Positions 7,260 through 17,365 of a stretch of DNA of 64,000 bases are shown piece by piece (position 1 is the first letter of the stretch; each line of letters begins with the position of its first letter). Made by a program: the position numbers and the translations under genes. This DNA comes from BOG-908 sp963850605 (GTDB taxonomy: Bacteria; Pseudomonadota; Alphaproteobacteria; Acetobacterales; Acetobacteraceae): the NCBI GenBank assembly GCA_963850605.1, contig CAWKLX010000007.1, positions 186,001 to 250,000 on the forward strand. Direction: 5' to 3'. The notes under the pieces were generated by a model. That model made no database searches. It was given only the letters and a program-made list of their open reading frames with translations, and was not told where the DNA came from.

Positions 7260-10200
7260 ATGTCGATCTCCGCCCCCTTCATCGCGCGGCCGATCGCCAC
7301 CTGCCTGCTGGCCATCGCCGTGCTGCTGGGTGGGGCGCTGGGCTACGGCGCCCTGCCCGTCTCCGCCCTGCCGCAGGTCGATTTCCCGACCATGGTGGTG
7401 ACTACTCTGTATCCAGGCGCCGGGCCGGAGACGATGGCGACTCTGGTGACGGCGCCGCTGGAACACCAGCTGGGCCAGATCAACGGCCTGACGACCATGC
7501 AAAGCAGCTCGGCCGTCGGCACAAGCCAGATTACGCTGCAATTCGACCTGACCCGCAGCATCGATGGCGCCGCGCAGGATGTGCAGGCGGCGATCAACGC
7601 GGCCCAAGGCATTCTGCCGTCAAATCTCCCCTATCCGCCGAGCTACAACCGGGTGAACCCGGCGGACGCGCCGATCCTGAGCCTGGCCATCACCAGCGAC
7701 ACCGTGCCGATCGATCAGGTTGCGGATGCCGCGGACACGCTGTTGCAACCCAAGCTTGCCCAGATCAGCGGCGTGGGCCGCGTGGTGGTGCAAGGTGGGC
7801 TGAAACCGGCCATACGCGTGCAGCTCGATCCGGCCAGGCTCGCCGCCTATGGGCTGTCGATGGAGGATGTGCGAACCGCTATCACGGCCGCCAATGTCAG
7901 CGGCGCCAAAGGCAGTTTCAATGGCACCCACCTCGCCTATGCCGTTGGCACGAACGACCAGCTTTTGACGCCCGATTCGTACAAGAACCTGATCCTGACG
8001 TGGCGCGCGGGTGCCGCCGTGCGGCTGAGCGACGTGGGCACGGTCGTGCACGGGGTGGAAAACGATCGTGTCGCCGCCTGGTATTATGGGCATGACGGGC
8101 ACAGCCAGCCAGCCGTGCTGCTGGACGTGCAGCGCCAGCCGGGTGCGAACATCGTGGGCACGGTGCAGAGCGTGCGCGACGCGCTGCCGGATTTGGAGCG
8201 CGCGCTGCCGCCCGGCCTCCATGTGGAGTTGGCGGCCGACCGCACGCAAACCATACGCGCGTCCGTCTCCGACGTGCAGCGCACGCTACTGCTCTCGATG
8301 CTGCTCGTCGTGGGAGTCATCTTCCTATTCCTGCGCAGTTGGCGGGCGACCCTGATTCCGGCGGTGGCCCTTCCGCTCAGCCTGATCGGCACGTTCGGCA
8401 TCATGTCCTGGCTCGGCTACGGCTTGGATAATCTTTCCCTGATGGCGCTGACCGTCGCCTCCGGTTTTGTTGTGGACGACGCGATCGTGATGATCGAGAA
8501 CGTCGTGCGCTACATCGAGGATGGTGTGCCGCCTTTGGAGGCAGCGTTTCGCGGCGCCGGCCAGATTGGCTTCACCATCGTCTCGCTGACCGTGTCGCTG
8601 ATCGCGGTGTTCATCCCGCTGCTGTTCATGGGCGGCGTGGTTGGCCGTCTGTTCAAGGAATTTTCCGTCACGCTGTCCGTGGCCGTGGCCGTCTCGGCGG
8701 TGGTCTCGCTGACGCTGACGCCTATGATGTGTGGCCGGATGTTGCGGCCGTTCAAGGCGCGCCCGCCTTCGCGGACGGAGCGGTTTTTCGGCGGCGTGCT
8801 GGAACGCTATCGCCGCAGCCTGGTTGTCAGCCTGCGCCACCAGGGGCTGGTGCTGGGGTTGGCCGTGCTGACGCTGGTCGGGACCATCGTGCTGTATGTC
8901 GTGGTGCCGAAAGGATTTTTGCCGCAGCAGGACACCGGCGCCATCATCGCTACCACGGAAGGCGCGCAAAACATTTCTCTGCCGGCGATGTCCGCGCTGC
9001 AACTTCGGGCAGCCGCCATCGTGCGCGCCGATCCCGCGGTGGACGGCGTGGGTTCGCTGGTCGGTGCTGGCAACGTGAACCCCACCCCGAACGTTGGGCG
9101 TTTGTCGATCGTGCTGAAACCACGGCGCGATCGGCCGACCGTGCGCGTTGTCATCGCGCACTTGCAGGCGGCGCTGGCCAGCGTACCTGGCCTATCCGTG
9201 TTTATGCAGCCGGTGCAGGACATCCAGATCGGAGCGCGTGTCAGCCGCACGCAGTATCAGTACACGCTGACCGACACGGATGCGACCGAGCTGACGCAGT
9301 GGACGCCGCCGCTGCTTGATCGGCTGCGCAATTCGCCCGAGCTTGCCAATGTGACCAGCGACCAGCAGCCGGACGGGTTCGCGACCGAGATCGTGGTCGA
9401 TCGAGACGCAGCCACGCGCCTGGGCGTGACCATGCAGGCGGTCGAGGACGTGCTGTATGACGCGTTCGGTCAACGCCAGGTCAGCACGATCTACCAGCAG
9501 AGCAACCAGTACCGCGTGGTCATGCAAGCCGATCCATCATGGATAGCCGACCCGCAATCATTGGGAAGATTGCGGGTGCCGGGCACGGTAGCGAGTTTTG
9601 GTGCCAATGGTGCAGCCCAGATCGCGACGAGCACAGTTGCCACGACAAACACCGTCGCCCAGGTACCGCTGATGTCCATCGCCCACGTGGTGCGCCGGAC
9701 CGCGCCGCTGGTGATCACGCATCAGTCGCAGTTCCCGTCGGTGACCATCAGTTTCGACGTGAAGCCCGGCGAGTCTCTGGGCAACGCGGTGGCCGCCGTG
9801 CAGCAGGCTGAGCGCGACATCGGGCTACCAGGCACCATTGTCGGATCGTATTCGGGAGACGCGGCCGAATTCCAGCGCAGCTTGGCGGCCGAGCCATGGC
9901 TTATCCTGGCTGCTGTGGCGGTGATCTACATCGTGCTTGGTGTACTCTATGAAAGTTTTATCCATCCGGTCACTATCCTATCCACCCTGCCCTCGGCCGG
10001 CATCGGGGCGCTGCTGGCGCTGATATTCACGGGTGCCGATCTGTCGGTGGTGGCGCTGGTCGGCATCGTGCTGCTGATGGGAATCGTCAAAAAGAACGGC
10101 ATTCTGGTCGTCGATTTCGCACTGGAGGCGGAGCGCACGCGCGGCATCTCGCCGGAGGAAGCGGCGGTGGAGGCTTGCGTACTCCGCTTTCGCCCGATCA

Positions 10201-10421
10201 TGATGACGACAGCGGCGGCCCTGCTTGGATCACTGCCTTTGGTGCTTGATCATGGCACCGGCTCGGAACTGCGCTGGCCGCTGGGCGTGGCCATCGTGGG
10301 CGGGCTGCTGCTCAGCCAGGTGCTGACGCTGTATACCACGCCCGCGATCTATGTGGGTTTCGAGCATGCGCGAAGGCGGTTTGCGCGGACGCAGCCGACA
10401 CGTTTTGCGGCCGCAGAATGA
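7260..10421 (+). CDS. RND efflux permease, MdtB/MdtC-like (first of tandem pair)
   Basis: About 1053 residues from ATG 7260, giving the family-typical start MSISAPFIARPIATCLL. An in-frame ATG at 7230 is possible but adds an atypical N-terminus. It is an inner-membrane proton-driven transporter with TM1 at residues 10-30, a large porter loop, the TM4 motif GFVVDDAIVMIEN carrying the proton-relay acidic pair, a second porter loop and a C-terminal TM bundle (LMGIVKKNGILVVDFALE). Length and motif order match the HAE1/MdtBC group. No membrane-fusion adaptor or outer-membrane channel gene is adjacent. The second permease follows 205 nt later. Confidence 0.93.
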   Translation: MSISAPFIARPIATCLLAIAVLLGGALGYGALPVSALPQVDFPTMVVTTLYPGAGPETMATLVTAPLEHQLGQINGLTTMQSSSAVGTSQITLQFDLTRSIDGAAQDVQAAINAAQGILPSNLPYPPSYNRVNPADAPILSLAITSDTVPIDQVADAADTLLQPKLAQISGVGRVVVQGGLKPAIRVQLDPARLAAYGLSMEDVRTAITAANVSGAKGSFNGTHLAYAVGTNDQLLTPDSYKNLILTWRAGAAVRLSDVGTVVHGVENDRVAAWYYGHDGHSQPAVLLDVQRQPGANIVGTVQSVRDALPDLERALPPGLHVELAADRTQTIRASVSDVQRTLLLSMLLVVGVIFLFLRSWRATLIPAVALPLSLIGTFGIMSWLGYGLDNLSLMALTVASGFVVDDAIVMIENVVRYIEDGVPPLEAAFRGAGQIGFTIVSLTVSLIAVFIPLLFMGGVVGRLFKEFSVTLSVAVAVSAVVSLTLTPMMCGRMLRPFKARPPSRTERFFGGVLERYRRSLVVSLRHQGLVLGLAVLTLVGTIVLYVVVPKGFLPQQDTGAIIATTEGAQNISLPAMSALQLRAAAIVRADPAVDGVGSLVGAGNVNPTPNVGRLSIVLKPRRDRPTVRVVIAHLQAALASVPGLSVFMQPVQDIQIGARVSRTQYQYTLTDTDATELTQWTPPLLDRLRNSPELANVTSDQQPDGFATEIVVDRDAATRLGVTMQAVEDVLYDAFGQRQVSTIYQQSNQYRVVMQADPSWIADPQSLGRLRVPGTVASFGANGAAQIATSTVATTNTVAQVPLMSIAHVVRRTAPLVITHQSQFPSVTISFDVKPGESLGNAVAAVQQAERDIGLPGTIVGSYSGDAAEFQRSLAAEPWLILAAVAVIYIVLGVLYESFIHPVTILSTLPSAGIGALLALIFTGADLSVVALVGIVLLMGIVKKNGILVVDFALEAERTRGISPEEAAVEACVLRFRPIMMTTAAALLGSLPLVLDHGTGSELRWPLGVAIVGGLLLSQVLTLYTTPAIYVGFEHARRRFARTQPTRFAAAE

Positions 10422-10626
10422 CGACTACCATATCACAGGATGTCGCCTTGGCCGGGCGTGTCGCGGCCATCCACGTGGATGCGTTGCCTCGGTCTATCTA
10501 TTATGACGTGCCGGCTCCAAGCCAAGACCGTCGTTTCGCGGACGCGACATCTCGTCGTCTGAACCGCTTGGATGGCCGGCACAAGCCCGGCCAAGGTTAT
10601 TGTTGCAACGGGAGACGGGCGCTCCC

Positions 10627-13600
10627 ATGAACTTCTCCCGCATATTCATCCTACGCCCGGTCGCTACCCTGCTGCTGTCGCTCGGCCTCATGGTCGCGGG
10701 AACCGTCGCCTACCAATTCCTGCCCGTGGCCGCCCTGCCCAACGTCGATGTTCCCGCCATCGTCGTCTTTGCCGCCCGCCCCGGCGCCGACCCCGCCACC
10801 ATGGCCAATTCCATCGCCGCTCCGCTGGAACGCCGCATCGGCGAGATCGGCGGCGTGTCCGATATGTTCTCGACCAGCTCCACCGGCAACGCCAACGTCA
10901 TCACCCTGTTCGACCTGGACCGCAGCACCGACGACGCCGCGCGCGAGGTGCAATCCGCGCTGAACGCGGCGCAAACCGACCTGCCGAGCGGGCTGCCCGT
11001 CAGGCCGACCTACAAGAAGTTCAATCCCGCCGACCCGGCGATCATGACGCTCGCTTTATCGTCCGACCACCTTTCTATCGGACGAATCTACGAAGCCGCC
11101 GATACCGTCCTGCAACAACGGTTTTCCCAGGTGCAGGGCGTGAGCCGCGTGCAGATCGATGGCGGGCAGACGCCGGCCATCCGCGTGCAACTCGACCCCG
11201 GCGCGCTGCGCGCGGCCGGCATCTCCGCCGACGATGTGCGCCAGGCCATCGTGAACGCCAACGTGCTCGAGCCGACCGGCAGTTTTCAAGGTCCGCAGCG
11301 CGCCGAGGAGATCGCCATCAACGGCCAGATCGATCGCGCCGCCGCCTACGGACGTGTGGTGCTGAAGACCAAGAACGGCGCCGTGCTGCGCCTGTCCGAC
11401 GTGGCGCGGGTGACCGACAGCATCAGCAACCTGCGCCTGGCAGCCTGGAATGGCCATCAGCCGGCGATCCTGATGCGCATGTACAAGGTACCCGGCGCCA
11501 ACATCATCGACACGGTGGATCGGCTGCGCGCCCTGCTGCCGCAGATGCAGCGCTGGATTTCCGCCGACATCAAGATCACCGTGCTGGACGACCGCACGCA
11601 AACCATCCGCGCCAGCACCAACGACGTGAAGCTCACCCTGCTGATTACCGGCGCATTGGTGCTGCTGACGGTCATGGTCTTCCTGCGCCGCATGGCTGCA
11701 ACCGTCGCCGCCGCCGTGACGGTTCCGCTCTCGCTCGCGGGTACGGCGGCGGGCATGTGGGCCATGGGGTTTTCGCTCAACAATTACTCGCTGATGGCGG
11801 TCACGATTTCTGTCGGTTTCGTCGTGGACGACGCCATCGTCATGATCGAAAATATCACGCGTTTGCGCGAACAGGGCATGGGCCGGCTGGAGGCAGCGCT
11901 CGTGGGCGCCAAGCAGATCGGTTTCACGGTCGTCTCCATCACGCTCTCATTAGTGGCCGTGTTCATCCCGCTGCTGTTCATGGGCGGCTTGATAGGCCGC
12001 ATCTTTCACGAGTTCGCCTTTACGCTCACCATCGCCATCTGCCTTTCCGCCGTCGTCTCGCTGACCCTCACCCCTATGGTATGCGGCCGTATGGCCGACA
12101 GCGCACCCACTGGCTGGCTCGGCCGGCTTGACCGCCGAATTGAGGCGATGTTCGCGCAAATCACCGCGCGCTACATGCGCGGTGCGGACTGGGCGTTGCG
12201 CCACCGTTGGACGATGCTGGGCGTCACGGTGCTGACCGTCATTCTCACCTTCTTCCTGTACGGCGCCGTGCCGAAGAACTTCATCGCCGAACAGGACACG
12301 GGCCTTCTGCGCGGCACCACGCTGGGCGCGGCCAGCGCGTCTTTCGAGGAGATGGTCCGCCTGCAACGGCGTGTTATCGACATTCTGCTGGCCGATCCCG
12401 CGGTCGAAAACGTCGGTTCCATCGTCGGTGTCGCCAATGGTTTTGATTCCGCCAACCAGGGGACGCTGCTGATCACGCTGAAACCCGTCTCGGTACGGCA
12501 TTTGCGCGCCAACGCTGTCATCGCGCGCCTGCGCCCGCAGCTCCAGGCGATCGCCGGCCTGCAAACCACCCTGTTCGCGCCGGGCGATTTCGGCGGCGGC
12601 AATCGCCAGGGTGGCGGCGGCGAATACAGTTTCAACGTTGTCAGCGACAGTCTTGAGGATCTCGGCTTGTGGGAGAGCAAGATTGAGACGCGGTTGCAGC
12701 ACGAACCTGGTTTTCTGGAGGTAACATCCGACCAGGATTCGGCCTCCCCTCAGGCGACTGTCACCATCGACCGGGGGGCGGCCTCCCGCCTGCACGTCTC
12801 GGCCGCCGCCATCGATGTGGCACTCTCCAACGCGCTGGCGCAACGGCCGATTTCCACCATCTACACACAACGTAACCAATATAGTGTCATCCTCGAAACC
12901 TTGCCCTGGCTGCAACGCGACCCGCATTTTCTCGATCATGTCTATGTCGGTGCCGACACCGGCCAGCCCGTGCCGCTGGGAGCGGTAGCGCATCTCAGTT
13001 ACGGTATCGTGCCGCTCAATGTGGTGCATGACTCGCAGCGTGTCGCTGGCGAAATCGGCTTCAATCTCAAACCAGGCCTGGCACTCGGCACCGCCATCGG
13101 CCGCGCGAAGACGATCGTAGCCGACCTGTCGCCCCCACCCAGTGTGCAGGTACAATTCGAAGGTAACGCCAAGCTCTTCCTGCAATCGCTATCGAGCGAG
13201 CCGGCGTTGATCGGCGCGGCACTGCTGTCGATCTACATCGTGCTTGGCGTTCTCTACGAAAGCCTGCTGCATCCGTTGACCATCATGTCCACTCTACCAT
13301 CTGCCGGGCTGGGTGCGCTGCTCGCGATCCTGATTACCGGCACGGATTTGGGCGTGCTCAGCATCGTCGGCATCGTGCTGCTGATGGGCATCGTCAAGAA
13401 GAATGCCATCATGCTTGTCGACTTTGCGTTGGAGGCGCAGCGCGAGCGCGGCATGTCACCGGAGGAGGCGATACGCGAAGCGTGCGTGGAGCGGTTCCGC
13501 CCGATCATCATGACAACGCTCACCGCGCTGTGTGGCGCGCTTCCCTTGGCCTTGTCGCTCGGCACCGGTTCAGAACTTCGCCGTCCGCTGGGTATCGCCA

Positions 13601-13728
13601 TCGTGGGCGGCCTGGTCGTCAGCCAGGCGCTCACCCTGTATACCACCCCGGTCATCTACCTGGCCCTGGAGCGCCGCGCCAGGGGGCGGCGCCACCGCAT
13701 CGTGCACGCTCCGGCGGCTACGGCCTGA
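10627..13728 (+). CDS. RND efflux permease, MdtB/MdtC-like (second of tandem pair)
   Basis: A 1033-residue RND transporter from ATG 10627 (MNFSRIFILRPVATLLLSLG), with a GGGAG site upstream. It contains the TM4 motif VGFVVDDAIVMIENITRL, the LMGIVKKNAIMLVDFALEAQ segment and two periplasmic porter loops. Homology to the preceding gene runs along the full length, so the pair probably arose by duplication and may assemble as a hetero-trimer as MdtB and MdtC do. A glycine-rich insert (GDFGGGNRQGGGGEY) is seen near residue 655 in the second porter region. The 10422-10626 gap holds no gene I can support. Confidence 0.93.
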   Translation: MNFSRIFILRPVATLLLSLGLMVAGTVAYQFLPVAALPNVDVPAIVVFAARPGADPATMANSIAAPLERRIGEIGGVSDMFSTSSTGNANVITLFDLDRSTDDAAREVQSALNAAQTDLPSGLPVRPTYKKFNPADPAIMTLALSSDHLSIGRIYEAADTVLQQRFSQVQGVSRVQIDGGQTPAIRVQLDPGALRAAGISADDVRQAIVNANVLEPTGSFQGPQRAEEIAINGQIDRAAAYGRVVLKTKNGAVLRLSDVARVTDSISNLRLAAWNGHQPAILMRMYKVPGANIIDTVDRLRALLPQMQRWISADIKITVLDDRTQTIRASTNDVKLTLLITGALVLLTVMVFLRRMAATVAAAVTVPLSLAGTAAGMWAMGFSLNNYSLMAVTISVGFVVDDAIVMIENITRLREQGMGRLEAALVGAKQIGFTVVSITLSLVAVFIPLLFMGGLIGRIFHEFAFTLTIAICLSAVVSLTLTPMVCGRMADSAPTGWLGRLDRRIEAMFAQITARYMRGADWALRHRWTMLGVTVLTVILTFFLYGAVPKNFIAEQDTGLLRGTTLGAASASFEEMVRLQRRVIDILLADPAVENVGSIVGVANGFDSANQGTLLITLKPVSVRHLRANAVIARLRPQLQAIAGLQTTLFAPGDFGGGNRQGGGGEYSFNVVSDSLEDLGLWESKIETRLQHEPGFLEVTSDQDSASPQATVTIDRGAASRLHVSAAAIDVALSNALAQRPISTIYTQRNQYSVILETLPWLQRDPHFLDHVYVGADTGQPVPLGAVAHLSYGIVPLNVVHDSQRVAGEIGFNLKPGLALGTAIGRAKTIVADLSPPPSVQVQFEGNAKLFLQSLSSEPALIGAALLSIYIVLGVLYESLLHPLTIMSTLPSAGLGALLAILITGTDLGVLSIVGIVLLMGIVKKNAIMLVDFALEAQRERGMSPEEAIREACVERFRPIIMTTLTALCGALPLALSLGTGSELRRPLGIAIVGGLVVSQALTLYTTPVIYLALERRARGRRHRIVHAPAATA

Positions 13729-13851
13729 CCGTCGTTCTCGAACACCATCCCTGTGGCGCGCCCGGGACTGCCCACGGGCGCGGGTTCATGCTATGGCGTG
13801 CACCACACGGATGCGACCGCCCGGGAGTCCTATGTTCGGCACACAGGTGAG

Positions 13852-15234
13852 ATGAATACCGGAAGCGCGCTGTTCTTGCTGGATGTCATCGGCGTCTGTG
13901 TGGTCTGGCCTATTCTTCTACAATTCGGCTGCTGGGGCACGGAATGCTTCCGCCCGACTCCTGATGGATTGGGAGCGTTACTCTACCCCGCGGCCAACCT
14001 GATCGCCTTTTACTCGCTCGGGCTCTATCGCCGCGAGGCGATGATACAGACGCGGGATTCACTCGGCCGGGTGCCGCTGGCGGTCAGCCTGGGCGCGGTC
14101 GGCACGGCCGTCCTGCTGGTAGCGATCGCGCCCTGGATCGGGGCGCCGGCCGACCGGGTACGTTTGTTCTCGGGCGCCGTCATCGGGTTCTGCATGGCCG
14201 GCATCGTGGCCCGGCTGGTGTTTTCGCTGTGCAAGCGGCGCGGCCTGTTCCATCGCCGCCTGCTGGTGGTGGGCGCCGGCACACGCGCGTGGGACTTGCT
14301 GTGCATGCTGCGCAACGAGGGCAGCCGGCCGCAATACCAGATGTATTTCCTGCACGAGCCGGCGTTCGGCGAGGTCGATGGCCGGTTGCAGGCCGCCACC
14401 GGTAAAACGATCGAGATCGTGCACGACACCGACGTGCTTGTAGCCGCACGCAGGTTCTATCCGGACGAGATCGTGGTCGCCCCCGACGAGCGGCGCGGCA
14501 TGCCATTGGACGGCCTGCTCGCCTGCAAAACGGAAGGCTTCCCCGTCGAACAATACCTGACTTTCCTGGAGCACGAGATCAGGCGGGTCGATATACGCCG
14601 CGTTGAGGTGAGCTGGTTGCTTTATTCCACGGGCTTTTATTTCGGCACGCTCGACAAGGCGTTGAAACGCGCGCTGGACGTAGCGGCCAGCCTGGTGCTG
14701 CTCGTCGCCTTCTCGCCCTTCTTGGTGGGCGCCGCCATTGCGATCAAGCTCGATGACCGCGGGCCGATCCTCTACAGCCAGGAACGCGTGACACTGAATG
14801 GCCGCGCGTTCCGCATTATGAAGATGCGCACCATGCGCACGGACGCCGAAAAGTTTGGTGCGGTCTGGGCCGAGGCGCGCGACCCGCGCATCACCCGCGT
14901 CGGCAATTTCCTACGGCGCACGCGGATCGACGAGATGCCGCAACTGTTCAACGTGCTGCGCGGCGACATGTCCTTGGTCGGCCCGCGACCCGAGCGGCCA
15001 ACATTCATCGCCCAACTCGCGCGCGACCTGCCGCTCTACAACGAGCGCCACATGGTCAAGGCGGGGCTGACCGGCTGGGCGCAGATCAATTATCCTTACG
15101 GCGCTTCGCTGGACGATGCGCGCTCGAAGCTCAGTTACGACCTGTATTACGTGAAAAATTTTTCTATCTTGTTCGACTTCCTGATCCTGTTGCAGACCTT
15201 GCGCGTCGTACTTTGGCAAAGCGGCGCACGATAA
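13852..15234 (+). CDS. exopolysaccharide polyprenyl glycosylphosphotransferase (sugar transferase)
   Basis: About 460 residues from ATG 13852 (MNTGSALFLLDVIGV), preceded by AGGTGAG. The N-terminal half has about four TM helices and a CoA-binding-like Rossmann segment (LLVVGAGTRAWDLL). The C-terminal half is the bacterial sugar transferase domain: KRALDVAASLVLL membrane helix, KMRTMR motif, RRTRIDEMPQLFNVLRGDMS and VGPRPERP. These enzymes move a hexose-1-phosphate from a nucleotide sugar to undecaprenyl phosphate and start repeat-unit assembly. The layout resembles the EpsB/TIGR03013 subgroup. No other polysaccharide-assembly genes are adjacent, although a large glycosyltransferase lies about 9 kb on. 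Confidence 0.92.
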   Translation: MNTGSALFLLDVIGVCVVWPILLQFGCWGTECFRPTPDGLGALLYPAANLIAFYSLGLYRREAMIQTRDSLGRVPLAVSLGAVGTAVLLVAIAPWIGAPADRVRLFSGAVIGFCMAGIVARLVFSLCKRRGLFHRRLLVVGAGTRAWDLLCMLRNEGSRPQYQMYFLHEPAFGEVDGRLQAATGKTIEIVHDTDVLVAARRFYPDEIVVAPDERRGMPLDGLLACKTEGFPVEQYLTFLEHEIRRVDIRRVEVSWLLYSTGFYFGTLDKALKRALDVAASLVLLVAFSPFLVGAAIAIKLDDRGPILYSQERVTLNGRAFRIMKMRTMRTDAEKFGAVWAEARDPRITRVGNFLRRTRIDEMPQLFNVLRGDMSLVGPRPERPTFIAQLARDLPLYNERHMVKAGLTGWAQINYPYGASLDDARSKLSYDLYYVKNFSILFDFLILLQTLRVVLWQSGAR

Positions 15235-15423
15235 CAGGTAGGCGTGCACTCCCGAGGCGCCGAAAGCGATAGCCTAAAGACGAAAACACAAAGAGCACAA
15301 AGAAGTCACCAGCTTTCGCGATGAATATAAGGTGCGCTCAGAAGACCTACCGATAGAAAGCTGTTTCTTGTTCACTACGGGCCTTCGGGGTGAACTTAGT
15401 CCTTTGGCGCATGTGGCCGGCCC

Positions 15424-16005
15424 TCACAAAAACCGAAGCGCCAGTAGACCGGCGAGCGTCACCGCCAGAACGGCCCACGTAATCACTGCCAGCCGCGTCT
15501 CGATAAACACCCGGGCGCGATCGCCAAATAGGCGCAGCGGCAGCGCTTCCACCAGGAAGAAACGCCCGCCACGCGTCAGCGCGCAAGCCAGGAAGAAGAC
15601 GCCCAGGTTCAGATGCGCGGCGCCGGCGGCGATGGTCACCAGCTTGAACGGGATTGGTGTCAGTCCCTTGATGAGGATGGCTTCGAACCCGTAATGCGCA
15701 TACAGTTTCAACACCGCCGCATACTGCGCCTCCGCCCCGAATGCGTGCACGATCGGCCGCGCGATCTGGTCGAACACCTCGTAACCGATCCAATAACCGA
15801 GCGCCGCACCGCAGACGCTGCCCGCAGTGCAGATGCCGGCCAGCCACCACGCGTGGCGAGGCCGCGCCAGCACCATGGGGATCAATAGCAGGTCCGGCGG
15901 CAACGGAAAGAAACTCGCCTCGGCGAACGCGATGCCGAACAGCCATAACGGCGCCGCACGCGTGGCGGACAAGGCGATCAGGCGGTGGTACAGGCGGTGC
16001 AGCAT
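15424..16005 (-). CDS. YqaA/DedA-like VTT-domain inner-membrane protein
   Basis: A 193-residue membrane protein. I place the start at ATG 16005 (MLHRLYHRLIALSATRAAP), since the longer reading overlaps the SbcD-like gene on the opposite strand. The signature AEASFFPLPPDLLLIPM near residue 30 and the amphipathic LIKGLTPIPFKLVTIAAG motif identify the YqaA branch of the VTT/DedA superfamily. Members are tied to lipid flipping and membrane homeostasis. Five or so hydrophobic segments are visible. The 190 nt on its 3' side (15235-15423) contain no gene I can support. Confidence 0.9.
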   Translation of the reverse strand: MLHRLYHRLIALSATRAAPLWLFGIAFAEASFFPLPPDLLLIPMVLARPRHAWWLAGICTAGSVCGAALGYWIGYEVFDQIARPIVHAFGAEAQYAAVLKLYAHYGFEAILIKGLTPIPFKLVTIAAGAAHLNLGVFFLACALTRGGRFFLVEALPLRLFGDRARVFIETRLAVITWAVLAVTLAGLLALRFL

Positions 16006-16109
16006 GGGCGCGCCTGTGCCACAGCGGGCACGGGCTGCCAAATGCCGGCCAACGTCTCGACCCAACTCGGGCCGCGTCTGGCAATGTGCCCCTAACGCGC
16101 GAGGCACGC

Positions 16110-17267
16110 TTGGCCAGTTTTTCGTTCCTGCATGCCGCCGACATCCACCTCGACAGTCCGCTCGTGGGCCTGTCGCGCTACGACGGTGTTCCCGCCGATC
16201 AGGTGCGCCGTGCCCCACGCGCCGCGTTCGACCGGCTAATCGCGGCGGCCATTGAGCGGCGGGTCGATTTCGTCGTCATCGCCGGTGACCTCTACGATGG
16301 CGATTGGCGCGATGTAGGCACAGGACTCTACTTCGCCGCGTGCATGGGACGCCTCGCCCGCGCCGGCATTCCGGTCTATCTGCTGGCCGGCAATCATGAT
16401 GCCGTCAGTATCATCTCACGCGAATTGCCGCATTTCGACGACAACGTGCGCGGCTTCGATCACCGCAAACCGGATACGCACCGGATCGAACACCTGAACG
16501 TCGCCCTGCACGGCCAGAGTTTCGCCGAGCGGCAAGCGCGCGACAACCTGGCCGCCCACTACCCCAGGGCCGTAGAGGGCGCCTTCAACATCGGCGTGCT
16601 CCACACCTCGCTGGCCGGCGGCTATCACGGGCATGAAACCTACGCGCCCTGCACCGCCCAGGACCTGATCGCGCGCGGTTACGACTACTGGGCGCTTGGC
16701 CACGTGCACGAACACCTGGTCGTCTCCGACACCCGGCCGCATATCGTCTTTCCGGGCAACATCCAGGGCCGCAACATGCGCGAGCAGGGCCCGCGCGGCG
16801 CGATGCTGGTGGAGGTCCGGGATGGCGAGGTGGCATCGCTGACCCGGCTCGAACTGGATGTCGTGCGCTGGGCCAGCGTAGCGGTGAAGCTGGGCGAGGC
16901 GCCCGACGTCGCGGCGGTGCACGCGCGCGTCGGCCAGGCGCTGGCACAGGCGCGCAACACGCTGGCTGGCGACCGGCCGTTGGTCGTCCGGCTGACGCTG
17001 GCTGGCGCGACCGTGGTGCACGGCGCCTTGCAGGCGTCGGGATCTCGGCTGCGCGACGAGATCAGGGCCGTTGCCGCCGGGGTCGGCGGCGATATCTGGA
17101 TCGAGAAAATCGTGATCCAAACGTCTGACGCGGCGGGGACCGCGGCGCGTGCCGCGGCGGACGAGAACGGCGCGATCTTCTCGCTGATCCCAGCGCCCAA
17201 TTCGGCGCTGGCGGGCAGGCTGCACCACGGAGTTCACCCGCTTCCTGGCCACCGCCAAGCACGATGA
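16110..17267 (+). CDS. YhaO/SbcD-like DNA repair exonuclease, C-terminus frameshifted
   Basis: A TTG start at 16110 with GAGG upstream gives 385 residues. All calcineurin-like metallophosphoesterase motifs are present in order: HAADIHLDSP, VIAGDLYDG, LAGNHDAV, VLHTS and GHVHEH. These coordinate two metal ions for nuclease activity. The paired ATPase gene begins at 17366. After about 17210 the frame loses its expected helical tail. A +1 reading from 17230 (EFTRFLATAKHDDD) runs to a TGA at 17359-17361, 5 nt before the ATPase start. That is exactly where the gene should end, so a one-base indel has probably removed about 30 residues, by mutation or sequencing error. Confidence 0.88.
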   Translation: MASFSFLHAADIHLDSPLVGLSRYDGVPADQVRRAPRAAFDRLIAAAIERRVDFVVIAGDLYDGDWRDVGTGLYFAACMGRLARAGIPVYLLAGNHDAVSIISRELPHFDDNVRGFDHRKPDTHRIEHLNVALHGQSFAERQARDNLAAHYPRAVEGAFNIGVLHTSLAGGYHGHETYAPCTAQDLIARGYDYWALGHVHEHLVVSDTRPHIVFPGNIQGRNMREQGPRGAMLVEVRDGEVASLTRLELDVVRWASVAVKLGEAPDVAAVHARVGQALAQARNTLAGDRPLVVRLTLAGATVVHGALQASGSRLRDEIRAVAAGVGGDIWIEKIVIQTSDAAGTAARAAADENGAIFSLIPAPNSALAGRLHHGVHPLPGHRQAR

Positions 17268-17365
17268 TGACGGCCTGGTGGCACGTGCCAGACAGGGTGA
17301 CTGGTCGGACTTGATGCGGGCGGCCGCCGAGTCTCTGCGACATCACCTGCACGCCGGGTGAGGCC

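Noticed and set aside
10422..10626. Small frame (about 70 codons) between the two RND permeases
   Set aside because: Composition is erratic, no motif is present and the ribosome site belongs to the second permease.
15283..15312. ACACAAAG/GCACAAAGAAG sequence also seen inverted near 42961
   Set aside because: Similarity covers about 20 bases of simple, common composition; not enough for a repeat call.
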